Translations under genes and position numbers: made by a program
Notes under the pieces: model-generated
The model's database searches: none
The model's input: the letters and a program-made list of their open reading frames with translations, nothing else
What the model was told of the DNA's origin: nothing
Shown here: positions 55,738 through 64,000 of the stretch, in pieces
Layout of the letters: every line of letters begins with the position of its first letter
Position numbering within the stretch: position 1 is the stretch's first letter
Assembly (NCBI GenBank): GCA_013151235.1
Contig: JAADIO010000016.1
Span: forward strand, 1 to 64,000
Length of the DNA stretch: 64,000 nt
From: Deltaproteobacteria bacterium
Lineage (GTDB): Bacteria > CG2-30-53-67
Direction: 5' to 3'

Positions 55738-56733
55738 ATGGCACTTTTTGACCTCCACAAACGTCGCATCAACTATCTTCGCATCTCCGTGACCGACCGG
55801 TGCAATCTTCGATGCCTCTACTGTGTGCCCGACCGTGAACGATCCTTTCTTTCCAGGGAGGAGATCCTCCGTTATGAAGAGATCCTCCGGGTGGCATCTT
55901 TTGCCGTCCGGGAGGGAATTACGAAGATCCGTATTACCGGCGGGGAACCTCTGATTCGTCGCGGTGTCGTCGATCTGATCGCCCGTCTTCACCGCATCCC
56001 CGGCCTTGTGGAGATCAGCCTGACCACCAACGGCATCCGCCTCAAGGACCTTGCCCGTCCCCTTTATCTCGCAGGTGTGCGGAGGATCAATATCAGCCTT
56101 GACACCCTGAACCCGAAGCGGTTCCGCCGGATCACCCGGCAGGGGGCAATTGATGAGGTCTTCGCCGGAATCGCCGCTGCGGAGGCGGAAGGATTTTTTC
56201 CGATCAAGTTGAACATGGTCGTCATGAAGGGGGTCAATGACCATGAAATCCCCGAGTTTGTCCGCTTGGCCCGGGAGTCCCCCTATCACATACGTTTTGT
56301 CGAATTGATGCCGATGGGGCTTTGCCCCGTCCCCCGGCATTCCTTTCTTCCCGCCACCGAGATCCTGGACGCGGTCCGATCTCATGCCGATATCTCGCCG
56401 GTGCCCCCTCATCCCTATGAAGGTCCCGCCGTTCGTTACCGGATTCAAGGGGGCAAAGGAGAAATCGGGATCATCAGTCCTTTGAGCAACCACTTCTGCG
56501 GTTCCTGCAACCGTCTGCGGTTGACCGCCGACGGACATTTACGGAGCTGTCTCTTTTCGGATCGGGAGATCCATCTCAAGCCGGCCCTGCGAAACGGCCG
56601 GGATAACGCAGCGATCGAGAAACAGCTCAAGATCCTTTTTCAGCAGGCCCTTCACGCCAAGCCGGCCGGTCATATGATTCGTTCCGATGATTCCGCAGGC
56701 CTCGCCCGGACCATGACGGCCATCGGCGGCTGA
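55738..56733 (+). CDS. moaA: GTP 3',8-cyclase (molybdenum cofactor synthesis)
   Basis: A radical SAM enzyme for the first step of molybdopterin synthesis, 331 residues. The SAM cluster motif is DRCNLRCLYCVPD near the N-terminus, the second cluster uses FCGSCNRLRLTADGHLRSC, and the C-terminal GG (TAIGG) needed for activity is present. It has almost no spacing from the DUF1573 gene, so it is likely on the same message. Confidence 0.96.
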   Translation: MALFDLHKRRINYLRISVTDRCNLRCLYCVPDRERSFLSREEILRYEEILRVASFAVREGITKIRITGGEPLIRRGVVDLIARLHRIPGLVEISLTTNGIRLKDLARPLYLAGVRRINISLDTLNPKRFRRITRQGAIDEVFAGIAAAEAEGFFPIKLNMVVMKGVNDHEIPEFVRLARESPYHIRFVELMPMGLCPVPRHSFLPATEILDAVRSHADISPVPPHPYEGPAVRYRIQGGKGEIGIISPLSNHFCGSCNRLRLTADGHLRSCLFSDREIHLKPALRNGRDNAAIEKQLKILFQQALHAKPAGHMIRSDDSAGLARTMTAIGG

Positions 56734-56806
56734 TCGGGAAGAGATTGTCATCGCCCGCCCGTAATCAATGGCGTTCACTGTATTTCCCGCAGGAGAAAAA
56801 AGGCGG

Positions 56807-57589
56807 ATGCCCGACATCGAGATTCAGGGCCAACGAATCCACTACCTGGACCGGGGGAAGGGAGAGGTCGTCTTCATGCTCCACGGGCTGGCCGGGTCCT
56901 CCCGCTTCTGGGAGGATACCCTGAACGTTCTTCCGGAGGGGTTTCGGGGGATTGCGCCGGACCTGCCCGGGTTCGGAGACTCGGAAAAGCCGAAACGGAG
57001 ATACAGCTGTTCCGATCATCTTGCGATGATGCAGGGATTGGCGAATTTCCTCGGGCACAAACCACTTTTTCTTGTGGGCCATTCCATGGGCGGGGTGGTG
57101 GCGCTCTTGTGGACACTGAATATGCCGGAGACCGTCCGGAAGATGATCCTGGTCAATGTCCCGGTCTCCGGAGGACGCGCCCTCCATGGACGGGGAAGAA
57201 TCGGTGCCGCCCTGCCGGGTCTGGCTGCCGTACAGATCGGGCTCCATCTACCCCCGGTCTTGTGGATGCTGCGCAAATTTCTGCGATACTATTATGTTCT
57301 CGATCCCCGTTTCACAAAAGACGCAAGAAAGGCGCCCCTCTACAGTTTATGGGGAAACGCCAGGGCATTGAAAAGACTCGATCTTTCTCCCCGGTTGTCT
57401 GAAATCAAAGTCCCGACCCTGGTGATCGGCACCCGGAAAGACGGAATCGTCCGCCCTTCGGAATTTGAAAAAACGGCCCGGAAAATTCCCGGCTCCGAAG
57501 CAGTCTGGATCGACGGGGCCGGCCATTGTCCCACGTTGGAACGGCCGGAGGAGACTCACAGGATGATGATGGCGTTTCTGAAATCGTAA
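56807..57589 (+). CDS. Alpha/beta-hydrolase
   Basis: A 260-residue alpha/beta-hydrolase fold protein. The nucleophile elbow is LVGHSMGGVVAL, the oxyanion region is MLHGLAGSSRFW, and the final His is in DGAGHCPTLERPEE; the acid is probably in GTRKDGIV. There is no signal sequence, so it acts in the cytoplasm. The substrate cannot be told. An in-frame ATG at 56768 is an alternative start. Upstream of gpsA, which could hint at lipid metabolism, but this is weak. Confidence 0.85.
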   Translation: MPDIEIQGQRIHYLDRGKGEVVFMLHGLAGSSRFWEDTLNVLPEGFRGIAPDLPGFGDSEKPKRRYSCSDHLAMMQGLANFLGHKPLFLVGHSMGGVVALLWTLNMPETVRKMILVNVPVSGGRALHGRGRIGAALPGLAAVQIGLHLPPVLWMLRKFLRYYYVLDPRFTKDARKAPLYSLWGNARALKRLDLSPRLSEIKVPTLVIGTRKDGIVRPSEFEKTARKIPGSEAVWIDGAGHCPTLERPEETHRMMMAFLKS

Positions 57590-57618
57590 AACAGTATGGT
57601 AAGTGAAGGAGTTTAGAG

Positions 57619-58662
57619 ATGAACGAAAAGGTCGCCGTCATCGGCGCCGGAGCCTGGGGAACCACCCTGGCCAATCTCCTTGCTAAAAAGGGAATAAACG
57701 TTTCCCTGTGGGTCTTTGAAAAGGACCTTGCGAAGAGGATGGGGGAAGAACATGAAAACCGGCTCTATCTTCCCGGCGTCCTGCTGTCGGAACGGCTTGT
57801 CCCCTCCTCCTCTGTGGAAGCGGTTGCGCACGGATGCCGAACTTTTTTGCTGGTGACTCCTTCCCACGTAACGCGGAAGGTGATCCGGGCCTTTGCGCCC
57901 TCTCTTCCCGACGATGCCCTGGTGATCAGCGCCGGCAAGGGGATAGAAAATGAGACCCTCATGACCCTGTCGGAGGTCCTGCCCGCGGAATTGCCGCAAC
58001 TCCCGAAGTCGAACTTCGCCTATCTTTCGGGACCGAGCTTCGCCCGGGAGGTTGCCGCCGAACTTCCCACGGCGGTCTCCGTGGCATCGAAGGACCGCAG
58101 GACGGCCGAGGTGGTACAGCAGCTCTTCTCCACCCCCTACTTCCGGGTTTATACCACACCGGATGTGGTCGGCGTGGAGCTGGGTGGCGCCGTGAAGAAC
58201 GTCATGGCCATTGCCGCGGGCTTAAGTGACGGCCTTGGGTTCGGTTATGATACGAGGGCCGCTCTCATCACCCGTGGATTAAATGAGATGTCCCGTCTCG
58301 GCACAACCCTTGGGGCGCTGCCGCGCACCTTCATGGGGCTGGCCGGGCTGGGGGATCTCGTCCTCACCTGCACGGGAGATTTGAGCCGGAACCGGACGGT
58401 GGGGCTGAAACTTGCCGAAGGCAAGACGATGGAGGAGATCGTCAGCACGACCCGGACTGTTGCCGAAGGGATCCGGACTACCCGGTCGGTTCATGACCTG
58501 GCTGCACGGGAGGGGGTGGAGATGCCGATTACCCGGCAGGTCTACCGGATCCTCTACGAAGGGATCGACCCGAAGGATGCCGTACGGGAATTAATGAGCC
58601 GGGACCCGAAGGATGAACTGGAAGAGGAGGAGGATCGAAAACGGATGGGGTGGAGTTCATGA
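57619..58662 (+). CDS. gpsA: Glycerol-3-phosphate dehydrogenase [NAD(P)+]
   Basis: Supplies glycerol-3-phosphate for phospholipids. The 347-residue protein has the dinucleotide motif VIGAGAWGTTLANLL, the GPSFAREVA block and the catalytic Lys region VGGAV-like GVELGGAVKNVMAIAAG. GAAGGAG precedes the start. Its stop overlaps the next gene by 4 bp (ATGA). The C-terminus has an acidic/basic extension (DELEEEEDRKR). Confidence 0.96.
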   Translation: MNEKVAVIGAGAWGTTLANLLAKKGINVSLWVFEKDLAKRMGEEHENRLYLPGVLLSERLVPSSSVEAVAHGCRTFLLVTPSHVTRKVIRAFAPSLPDDALVISAGKGIENETLMTLSEVLPAELPQLPKSNFAYLSGPSFAREVAAELPTAVSVASKDRRTAEVVQQLFSTPYFRVYTTPDVVGVELGGAVKNVMAIAAGLSDGLGFGYDTRAALITRGLNEMSRLGTTLGALPRTFMGLAGLGDLVLTCTGDLSRNRTVGLKLAEGKTMEEIVSTTRTVAEGIRTTRSVHDLAAREGVEMPITRQVYRILYEGIDPKDAVRELMSRDPKDELEEEEDRKRMGWSS

Positions 58663-60296
58663 CACCGGGTGAGGTCTTTCGGATTTTCATGGGGATTTTC
58701 GGCGGCGTGGGGCTCTTTGTCTACGGAATGAAACGGACCGCCGGCGGTCTCCAGAAGGTCGCCGGAAAACGGATGCGTGACATCCTGAGCAGTCTGACCG
58801 ACACCCCCGTCAAGGGGACCGTCATCGGTGCCCTCATGGCGGCCACGATTCAGTCTTCCAGCGCCACCACGGTCATGCTCGTCGGTTTTGTGAACGCCTC
58901 TCTCATGACGCTGACCCAGGCCATCGGCGTGGTCTACGGCGCAAACATCGGGACCACCTTCACCGTCCAGTTGATCGCCTTCCGGCTGGCCGACTACTCC
59001 CTTCTCCTTATCGGGACGGGGGTCCTCCTCTATGTCTCCAAGCGGAACCGGCTTGTTCAGTATCTCGGGCAATCCATCCTGGGCTTCGGTTTCATCTTTC
59101 TGGGGCTGAAGATCCTGTCCGAGACCACACTTCCCCTTCGTTCCTATCCCGGCTTCGTAGATGCCATGGTCTCCATGGGAGCTTACCCCCTCTTCGGGAT
59201 CGTCGTCTCCGCTGTTTTCACCGGGATCATCCAGAGCAGCGCCGCCACCATCGGCATTGCCATGGTCCTCACCAGCCAGGGGATCCTCGATCTCAGTGCA
59301 GCGATTCCGATATTTCTCGGCGCCGACATCGGGACCTGCAGCACGGCACTGATCTCCAGCATCGGATCGAATCGGGAAGGCAAACGGGTCGCCGTGGCCC
59401 ATCTCCTTTTCAACCTGATCGGGACGATGCTCATTTATCCCTTCATGGGACAGTTCCATGATCTGATCCTCTGGGTCTCCAACCCCTTTACCTCGAGCGT
59501 CTCCCGGCAGATCGCCAACGGGCACATGCTCTTCAAGCTCCTCGATACGCTGGTCTTTCTGCCCCTGACGGTCCCCTTCCGAAAACTGATTATCTTCATG
59601 CTCCCCATCGTCCCGGAACTTGAACGGGCCTTCCGGGTCCGTTACATCGATGAGCAGGTCCTTGACACCCCGGAAATCGCCCTGGGCGAGGCCTACAAGG
59701 AGGCGGAACGGATGGGGTACCGGGTCCTGGAGATGCTGAAGACATCCATCATCGTTTTCCAGGAGGATGATGATTACCTCCGGCAGAAGCTCAAGAAGAT
59801 GGACAATGAGATCGACTTCCTCGATGATGCAATTACCCGCTATCTGACCACCCTTTCCCAGGGTGACCTGACGGTCGAGCAGTCCCAGCGGGAGGTCTCC
59901 CTCCTCTATTTTGTGGATGATCTGGAGCACATCGGGGACCTGATCGACAAGAGTCTCATGGAACTCGCGAGGAAGAAGATCGATCTCCGGCTGAGCTTTT
60001 CTCCGGCGGGCGTACAGGACATCATCCGGATGCACCACCAGGTATGTACGCACCTGCAACAGGCAATCCGGTCCTTTATGGAAGACGATGATGGCCTGGC
60101 CCGGCAGCTCCTTGATGCCTCGTCCCGCATCGAACAGCTGGAAGCCGATCTCCGTCTGGCCCATGTCAAGCGGCTCCACGGAGGACTTCAGGAGACGATC
60201 GATACCAGCTCAATCCACCTCGACGTGATCAGCACTTTCAAGCTGATCAGTGCCCACACCGCCAATATTGCACAGGTTGTCTCCGGAGAGGTCTGA
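58659..60296 (+). CDS. Na/Pi cotransporter-family protein with PhoU-like domain
   Basis: A 545-residue membrane protein. The inverted repeat signature of Na/Pi symporters appears twice: IQSSSATTVMLVGFV and IQSSAATIGIAMVL. About eight to nine helices cover residues 1-310; the soluble C-terminus (about 340-545) is PhoU-like and helical, including FQEDDDYLRQKLKKMDNEID. It may import phosphate or act as a regulator. The ATG overlaps the gpsA stop. Confidence 0.9.
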   Translation: MTPGEVFRIFMGIFGGVGLFVYGMKRTAGGLQKVAGKRMRDILSSLTDTPVKGTVIGALMAATIQSSSATTVMLVGFVNASLMTLTQAIGVVYGANIGTTFTVQLIAFRLADYSLLLIGTGVLLYVSKRNRLVQYLGQSILGFGFIFLGLKILSETTLPLRSYPGFVDAMVSMGAYPLFGIVVSAVFTGIIQSSAATIGIAMVLTSQGILDLSAAIPIFLGADIGTCSTALISSIGSNREGKRVAVAHLLFNLIGTMLIYPFMGQFHDLILWVSNPFTSSVSRQIANGHMLFKLLDTLVFLPLTVPFRKLIIFMLPIVPELERAFRVRYIDEQVLDTPEIALGEAYKEAERMGYRVLEMLKTSIIVFQEDDDYLRQKLKKMDNEIDFLDDAITRYLTTLSQGDLTVEQSQREVSLLYFVDDLEHIGDLIDKSLMELARKKIDLRLSFSPAGVQDIIRMHHQVCTHLQQAIRSFMEDDDGLARQLLDASSRIEQLEADLRLAHVKRLHGGLQETIDTSSIHLDVISTFKLISAHTANIAQVVSGEV

Positions 60297-60342
60297 AAAA
60301 TGAAAATTCACCCGCAGGAAAAAAACCGGAAAGGAAGAGTGC

Positions 60343-61104
60343 ATGGACCCCGATGAGTTGAAGAAATTGCTCCAGGAGATCCGAAAGGGAAAGATGAGTG
60401 TAACCGAAGGGATGAAGCGTCTGCGGGATCTCCCTTATGAGGATCTCGGTTTTGCCCACATCGATCATCATCGGGCACTCCGCCAGGGGAGTCCGGAAGT
60501 GATCTTTTGTGAAGGAAAAACGGAGAGCCGGATTGTGCAGATTGTGGAGCGGATGCTGGCACAAGGGTATGACGTGTTGGCGACGCGGGCCTCTCCGTCC
60601 ATCTACCGGGAGATCCGGAAACTCGACGGGAAGGCCCGGTATTACACAGACTCCCGTACCATCGTGATCCGGCGGAAAAAGAAACGCCTTGTGGGAAGCA
60701 TCCTGATCCTTTCCGCCGGGACCTCGGACATCTCCGTCGCCGAGGAGGCGGCCGTCACGGCCGAGACCCTGGGGAGCCGGGTGGAGACCCTCTACGACAT
60801 CGGCGTCTCGGGAATCCACCGCCTCTTCGACCAGCGTGAAAAGATTATGTCCGCCCGGGTCCTCATTGTTGTTGCCGGAATGGAGGGGGCACTGGCCAGC
60901 GTTGTCGGAGGGCTGGTCGATAAACCAATCATCGCCGTTCCCACCAGTATCGGATACGGTGCGAGTTTCGGCGGGATTGCCGCCCTGTTGGGGATGCTCA
61001 ACTCCTGTGCCGCAGGCGTGGCCGTCGTTAACATCGACAACGGTTTCGGTGCGGGGGCCATGGCACACCGGATCAACCTCCTCGGAAAGAGTCCATCGAG
61101 TTAA
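60343..61104 (+). CDS. larB: Pyridinium-3,5-biscarboxylic acid mononucleotide synthase LarB
   Basis: Carboxylates nicotinic acid adenine dinucleotide in the synthesis of the nickel-pincer cofactor of lactate racemase-like enzymes. The 253-residue protein resembles PurE in its C-terminal half (SAGTSDISVAEEAAVTAETL, VAGMEGALASVVGGLVDKP, PTSIGYGASFGGIAALLGML). larC, larE and a racemase are not in the window. A strong terminator follows. Confidence 0.92.
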   Translation: MDPDELKKLLQEIRKGKMSVTEGMKRLRDLPYEDLGFAHIDHHRALRQGSPEVIFCEGKTESRIVQIVERMLAQGYDVLATRASPSIYREIRKLDGKARYYTDSRTIVIRRKKKRLVGSILILSAGTSDISVAEEAAVTAETLGSRVETLYDIGVSGIHRLFDQREKIMSARVLIVVAGMEGALASVVGGLVDKPIIAVPTSIGYGASFGGIAALLGMLNSCAAGVAVVNIDNGFGAGAMAHRINLLGKSPSS

Positions 61105-61172
61105 AGACTGTATGACCTGCGCCCAGCTGGAACCGAAAGATATTTACGACAAAGTCCTTCGGTGGACAGACA

Positions 61173-61207
61173 AAAGGGCCTTCCGCTATTTGTGCTGAAG
61201 GCCCTTT
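61173..61207. terminator. Bidirectional terminator between larB and ilvE
   Basis: AAAGGGCCTTC (61173-61183) pairs perfectly with GAAGGCCCTTT (61197-61207) across a 13-base loop. It lies between convergent larB and ilvE, with A and T runs on the two sides, so it can serve both strands. Confidence 0.8.
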
Positions 61208-61237
61208 CCGACAGATGGTTCCCGACTGCCGTTGTTC

Positions 61238-62152
61238 TCAGATCTTTGCGAGCCACTCGGGGTGCTTGCTGTTTTTCCCGTGGACCGCCTCGAAGTAGCT
61301 CGACTGGATTTTCCGTGTCACCGGTCCCGGCTTGCCTTCCCCGATGGTCCGCCCGTCGATCTCCCGGATCGGGGTGATCTCGGCGGCGGTGCCGACAAAG
61401 AAGGCCTCGTCGGCGATGTAAAGCTCATCCCGGGTAAACCGTTCCTCCGTAACCTCAAGGCCCGCTTCCTTTGCGAGCGTCATCACCGATTCCCGGGTGA
61501 TCCCCTCAAGAATCGAGGTCAGAGGAGTGGTCTTGATCCGTCCTTTCCGGACGATAAAGATGTTCTCTCCCGGACCTTCAGAGACATACCCCTCGGTATC
61601 CAGCAGAAGTGCCTCATGATAGCCGTGAGCAATCGCCTCCCTCTTGGCGAGCTGGGAGTTGATATAGGAACCGCAGGCCTTGGCCTTGGTCATGGCGGTA
61701 TTGACATGGGTTCGGGCGTAGGAGGAGACCATGACGCGGATCCCGTTTTTCAGCCCATCTTCCCCGAGGTAGGTCCCCCAGGGCCAGGCGGCGACGGCAA
61801 CCTGAATGGGATTGTCCTTGACGTAGAGTCCCATGTCCCCGTAACCGATGAAAACGAGAGGACGGATGTAGCATTCGGTGAGGCCGTTGACCCGGACCGT
61901 ATCGAGGTTTGCTTCGAAGAGTTCGCGGTTCGTGTAGGGGATCTCCATCTGCATGATGTGAGCCGAGGCGAAAAGGCGATCCACATGCTCCTGCAGGCGG
62001 AAAATGGCCGAGCCGCCGTCGATTTCGTAACAGCGGATCCCTTCGAAAACTCCCATGCCGTAATGGAGGGTGTGGGTCAGGACATGGACATTCGCCTCCG
62101 ACCAAGAGATGAATTTCCCGTCCATCCAGATTTTTGATGCTTCCTGAATCAT
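61238..62152 (-). CDS. ilvE: Branched-chain amino acid aminotransferase
   Basis: PLP-dependent class IV aminotransferase of 304 residues for the last step of Leu/Ile/Val synthesis. Typical parts are [17 protein letters not shown], the Lys region [20 protein letters not shown], and [13 protein letters not shown]. The ATG at 62152 ([15 protein letters not shown]) has AGGAG at a good distance; the in-frame ATG at 62161 is too close to it. It is divergent from the HEAT protein. Confidence 0.95.
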   Translation of the reverse strand: MIQEASKIWMDGKFISWSEANVHVLTHTLHYGMGVFEGIRCYEIDGGSAIFRLQEHVDRLFASAHIMQMEIPYTNRELFEANLDTVRVNGLTECYIRPLVFIGYGDMGLYVKDNPIQVAVAAWPWGTYLGEDGLKNGIRVMVSSYARTHVNTAMTKAKACGSYINSQLAKREAIAHGYHEALLLDTEGYVSEGPGENIFIVRKGRIKTTPLTSILEGITRESVMTLAKEAGLEVTEERFTRDELYIADEAFFVGTAAEITPIREIDGRTIGEGKPGPVTRKIQSSYFEAVHGKNSKHPEWLAKI

Positions 62153-62209
62153 TGCTTTCATTCTCCTGCAGAGAGTTACAAGTAAAATAAGTTATAAGAT
62201 TCTTTCGGG

Positions 62210-62254
62210 CCTGTCAATCATTTTCAGGTTTGTGCAAATGGATTGATTGACAGG
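62210..62254. promoter_or_regulatory. Inverted repeat covering divergent -35 boxes
   Basis: CCTGTCAATCA (62210-62220) and TGATTGACAGG (62244-62254) are perfect 11-base inverted repeats. Each contains TTGACA, reading outward towards ilvE on one side and the HEAT gene on the other. It could be paired promoters or an operator for both genes. Confidence 0.5.
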
Positions 62255-62276
62255 TATTTATAACTCATTGTAAAAT
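62247..62276 (+). promoter_or_regulatory. Sigma-70 promoter for the HEAT-repeat gene
   Basis: TTGACA (62247-62252), an 18-base spacer and TAAAAT (62271-62276), about 35 bases before the start codon at 62310. Confidence 0.55.
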
Positions 62277-62309
62277 AATAAAAAGTAATAAATTTATTTC
62301 GGATTTTTC

Positions 62310-63245
62310 ATGATTTCGATCGCATTATCATTCCTGGTTTTCCTTGCGGGGTTTCTTACCGGGATTCCGGCGGGGTACTGTGTCCCGCCCGGAGGAGTGA
62401 GACTGCATCTTGATGAACACTACACCGGAGAGATTTCTCCTCCCGTAAAGTCCTTCCATTCAACGGTTCCGGTTGTCGAACGTCAGGGAACAGGCTCAGA
62501 ACTGGATGGGTTTTCCCCGGAATTGCCCGTCCCATTTCATCCGGGTAGGACTCTTCTCGTCCTGGTCGGGATGACACTGTTCACGACCGTTTTTGTCCTG
62601 CGCCGGAAGAGTGCCGAAAAGAAAACTTATACTCAAACGTCATCCGCCATGCATGAGCCGGCGTGCCCGAAAGATCCTTTCCCTGAACGTCCGGACATAC
62701 CGGAGAATTACTTAACCCTTTCCATGATTCGCTGTGATGGCGCGAAAAGAGGGAAGGTTAACCGGGACCGCTTGATGGTTCTTCTGGAATCGGTTCGTGA
62801 TTCTTACGATTATTCCCGGTTGATCTACCGGATGGGAAGGCTCGGAATGAAGGAGGCCCTGCCCCGGATTCTCGGGGAACTGGCCCATCCCGATGCATGC
62901 GTCCGCAGGGCGGCTGCCGCAGCGCTGGTCCATTTGAAAAGTGATGGTGTTGAGGAGCGGATGATCAACATGGCCGGAGGAACCTCTCCCCATGTCCGCA
63001 GAGCGGCCCTGCTCGTCCTTTCCCGCATCGGTTCGGCACGATGTTATGAGGTTGTGCGTCAATCGAACTGGGATTTCGAACCGGAGGTACGAGAGGCTGC
63101 GGCCATTGCCCTGGGGCGGCTGCAGGTTCCCGATGCTGAATTTGATCTGCATCAGATCCTGGGCGATTTTGAAGAGTCGGTCAGAAAGCGGGCGGTCCGG
63201 GCTTCGGAACAGTTCTATGGGAGATTGCAGCAGAAAGGCGGATGA
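62310..63245 (+). CDS. Membrane-anchored HEAT-repeat protein
   Basis: A 311-residue protein. It has a signal-like helix at the start (IALSFLVFLAGFLTGIPAGY), an extracytoplasmic stretch of about 55 residues, a transmembrane helix (LLVLVGMTLFTTVFVL, about 90-106) and then a cytoplasmic domain with HEAT-like repeats (ALPRILGELAHPDACVRRAA, SPHVRRAALLVLSRIG, EPEVREAAAIALGRLQ). Such repeats bind proteins. The specific role is unknown; no partner gene is adjacent. Confidence 0.8.
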   Translation: MISIALSFLVFLAGFLTGIPAGYCVPPGGVRLHLDEHYTGEISPPVKSFHSTVPVVERQGTGSELDGFSPELPVPFHPGRTLLVLVGMTLFTTVFVLRRKSAEKKTYTQTSSAMHEPACPKDPFPERPDIPENYLTLSMIRCDGAKRGKVNRDRLMVLLESVRDSYDYSRLIYRMGRLGMKEALPRILGELAHPDACVRRAAAAALVHLKSDGVEERMINMAGGTSPHVRRAALLVLSRIGSARCYEVVRQSNWDFEPEVREAAAIALGRLQVPDAEFDLHQILGDFEESVRKRAVRASEQFYGRLQQKGG

Positions 63246-63256
63246 CGGGAGTTCGG

Positions 63257-63406
63257 TTAGCGGCCGGATCGGTTTCCGGAATTCCGGATCTTCCGGAGTC
63301 CCTTCCGCAGCAGGATGATTACGATCCCGCCCAAGACGACGACCCGGGCAATTGTTCGTATCGCCACCCCGAACACCTCCCGATCAAGAATTTGCTCCAA
63401 CGCCAT
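63257..63406 (-). CDS. Small single-span membrane protein (49 residues)
   Basis: Too short for most ORF filters, but it has an ideal AAGGAGGG eight bases before the ATG at 63406. The translation starts MALEQILDREVFGVAI and has one hydrophobic helix (VVVLGGIVIILL) followed by a basic tail (RKGLRKIRNSGNRSGR). It lies downstream of a small lipoprotein on the same strand, 32 bases away. No family is recognised. Confidence 0.6.
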   Translation of the reverse strand: MALEQILDREVFGVAIRTIARVVVLGGIVIILLRKGLRKIRNSGNRSGR

Positions 63407-63438
63407 GTTCCCTCCTTTTGCAGTCTGCCGGAACGGCT

Positions 63439-63780
63439 CTATCGGCGGGCCGGTCCCTCTCGCGGCGTATTGTTCTGAGTACCCTCGTCCCGAACGATTC
63501 CTTCGATCTCAAAGATTTCTCCCCACATGTGAAAACCGACCCGGTCTTTCAAGACCTTTCCCCGGAACCGGACAGGAAGATTGTCTTTCCGGAAGGGAGC
63601 GGGGAGATTGACCGGATCATAGCGCCGGCCATCCTTGCTCACGATCCCGTAGAATCCACCCTCCAGAGAGATATACCGGATCGTCCCCGGGATCATCGTT
63701 TCTTCCCTGGGACAGGCAACCAGGAGAAAGGACAGAAGCCCGAAAAGGATCAGGGTCTTTTTGATGTTGTCGGCAATCAT
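63439..63780 (-). CDS. Small lipoprotein of unknown function
   Basis: A 113-residue protein with a type II signal peptide: MIADNIKKTLILFGLLSFLL then VAC, the lipobox Cys at residue 23. The mature part (about 90 residues) looks like a single small beta domain, with IRYISLEGGFYGIVSKDGRR and VRFRGKVLKDRVGFHMWGE. Such domains occur in exported OB-fold-like proteins, but no firm match is made. Probably co-transcribed with the 49-residue membrane protein downstream. Confidence 0.75.
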   Translation of the reverse strand: MIADNIKKTLILFGLLSFLLVACPREETMIPGTIRYISLEGGFYGIVSKDGRRYDPVNLPAPFRKDNLPVRFRGKVLKDRVGFHMWGEIFEIEGIVRDEGTQNNTPREGPARR

Positions 63781-63934
63781 TTCCGGCAATCTCTTTTTCC
63801 TTGATTTTTTCTTCCTGAATCATTCATGATATTTCTTCCATCAATAGCGCGTTCCGGAGTGGAAAGCAAGTTTTTTGCCGGGTCTGTCCCTATACGGAAC
63901 AGATTACGGAGTATCATGACAGGGAAGCGTAAGA

Positions 63935-64000
63935 ATGAATAAACGAAAAAAAGTGGGCAAAAACAATCCCCCTATGTCCCTTGCCGCTCTGAGTCTTGCG
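63935..64000 (+). CDS. Start of a possible gene cut by the window edge
   Basis: An ATG at 63935 opens 22 codons with no stop to the end of the window (MNKRKKVGKNNPPMSLAAL and on). A weak AGGGA lies upstream. The basic start could be a leader of a small or membrane protein. Too little is visible to name it. Confidence 0.3.
   Translation, partial: MNKRKKVGKNNPPMSLAALSLA

Noticed and set aside
54808-56538. 576-codon minus-strand frame across the DUF1573 gene and moaA
   Set aside because: Antisense shadow of two recognised genes, low-complexity composition, and it crosses the sigma-70 promoter at 54904.
58554-60179. 541-codon minus-strand frame opposite the Na/Pi cotransporter
   Set aside because: Asp/Gly/Gln-rich antisense shadow; the plus-strand protein has clear repeat signatures.

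Overview
The window reads as a chromosomal segment of a GC-rich, Gram-negative anaerobe, most likely a Desulfobacterota (deltaproteobacterial) lineage. The evidence is gene order and content: hslV-hslU-argB-argD-argF-argG, ileS-lspA-lgt and tmk-holB-ricT-metG-tatD are arrangements typical of Geobacter-like and related deltaproteobacteria, and there is a dissimilatory sulfite reductase operon (dsrA-dsrB-dsrL type). Three proteins end in PEP-CTERM sorting signals, and an exopolysaccharide (EPS) operon of the PEP-CTERM/exosortase-associated type is present. No rRNA, tRNA or CRISPR array was found. Taxonomy is inference.

Layout. 1-10.2 kb: a truncated AAA ATPase, polA, the HslUV protease, arginine biosynthesis and a small conserved-looking ORF. 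10.2-19.4 kb (mostly minus strand): two small envelope proteins, an rRNA methyltransferase with a DUF2232 membrane protein, prmC-prfA, rpmE, guaA and guaB. 19.7-23.9 kb: ileS-lspA-lgt. 23.9-25.7 kb: a mobile/decayed island with two pairs of convergent REP sequences, a broken higBA toxin-antitoxin relic and a Y1 (RAYT) transposase carrying a DnaA-like C-terminal domain. 25.7-27.7 kb: two PEP-CTERM proteins behind a -24/-12 (sigma-54) promoter. 27.8-32.2 kb: dsrL-dsrB-dsrA on the minus strand under a CRP/FNR-type palindrome. 32.2-37.1 kb: glmS, glmU, DUF502 and a third PEP-CTERM protein. 37.6-43.9 kb: tmk-holB-ricT-metG-(TatD/radical SAM fusion). 44.1-54.4 kb: a PocR-GAF histidine kinase, then a sigma-70-driven EPS operon (Wzz, coiled-coil AAA ATPase, PATAN/pseudo-receiver protein, degenerate PilB-like ATPase with an MshEN domain, BY-kinase). 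54.5-64 kb: ferredoxin, DUF1573 protein, moaA, hydrolase, gpsA, Na/Pi symporter, larB, ilvE, a HEAT-repeat protein and two small envelope proteins.

The least-explained material is between genes. A superfamily of 120-240 bp palindromic elements sits directly behind stop codons (hslV, the argG-linked ORF, guaB, TatD-rSAM). Their terminal and central stems differ between copies by compensating changes. Two diverged copies each carry a second, unrelated 72-97 bp structured insert at the same site (TTA). A different REP family, tied to the RAYT, supplies the stop codon of lgt and cuts off the 5' part of higB.

The EPS operon, the PocR kinase and the PEP-CTERM proteins fit a matrix or surface-polymer programme. 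The dsr operon indicates sulfite/sulfur-based respiration or its reverse. The rest is housekeeping.
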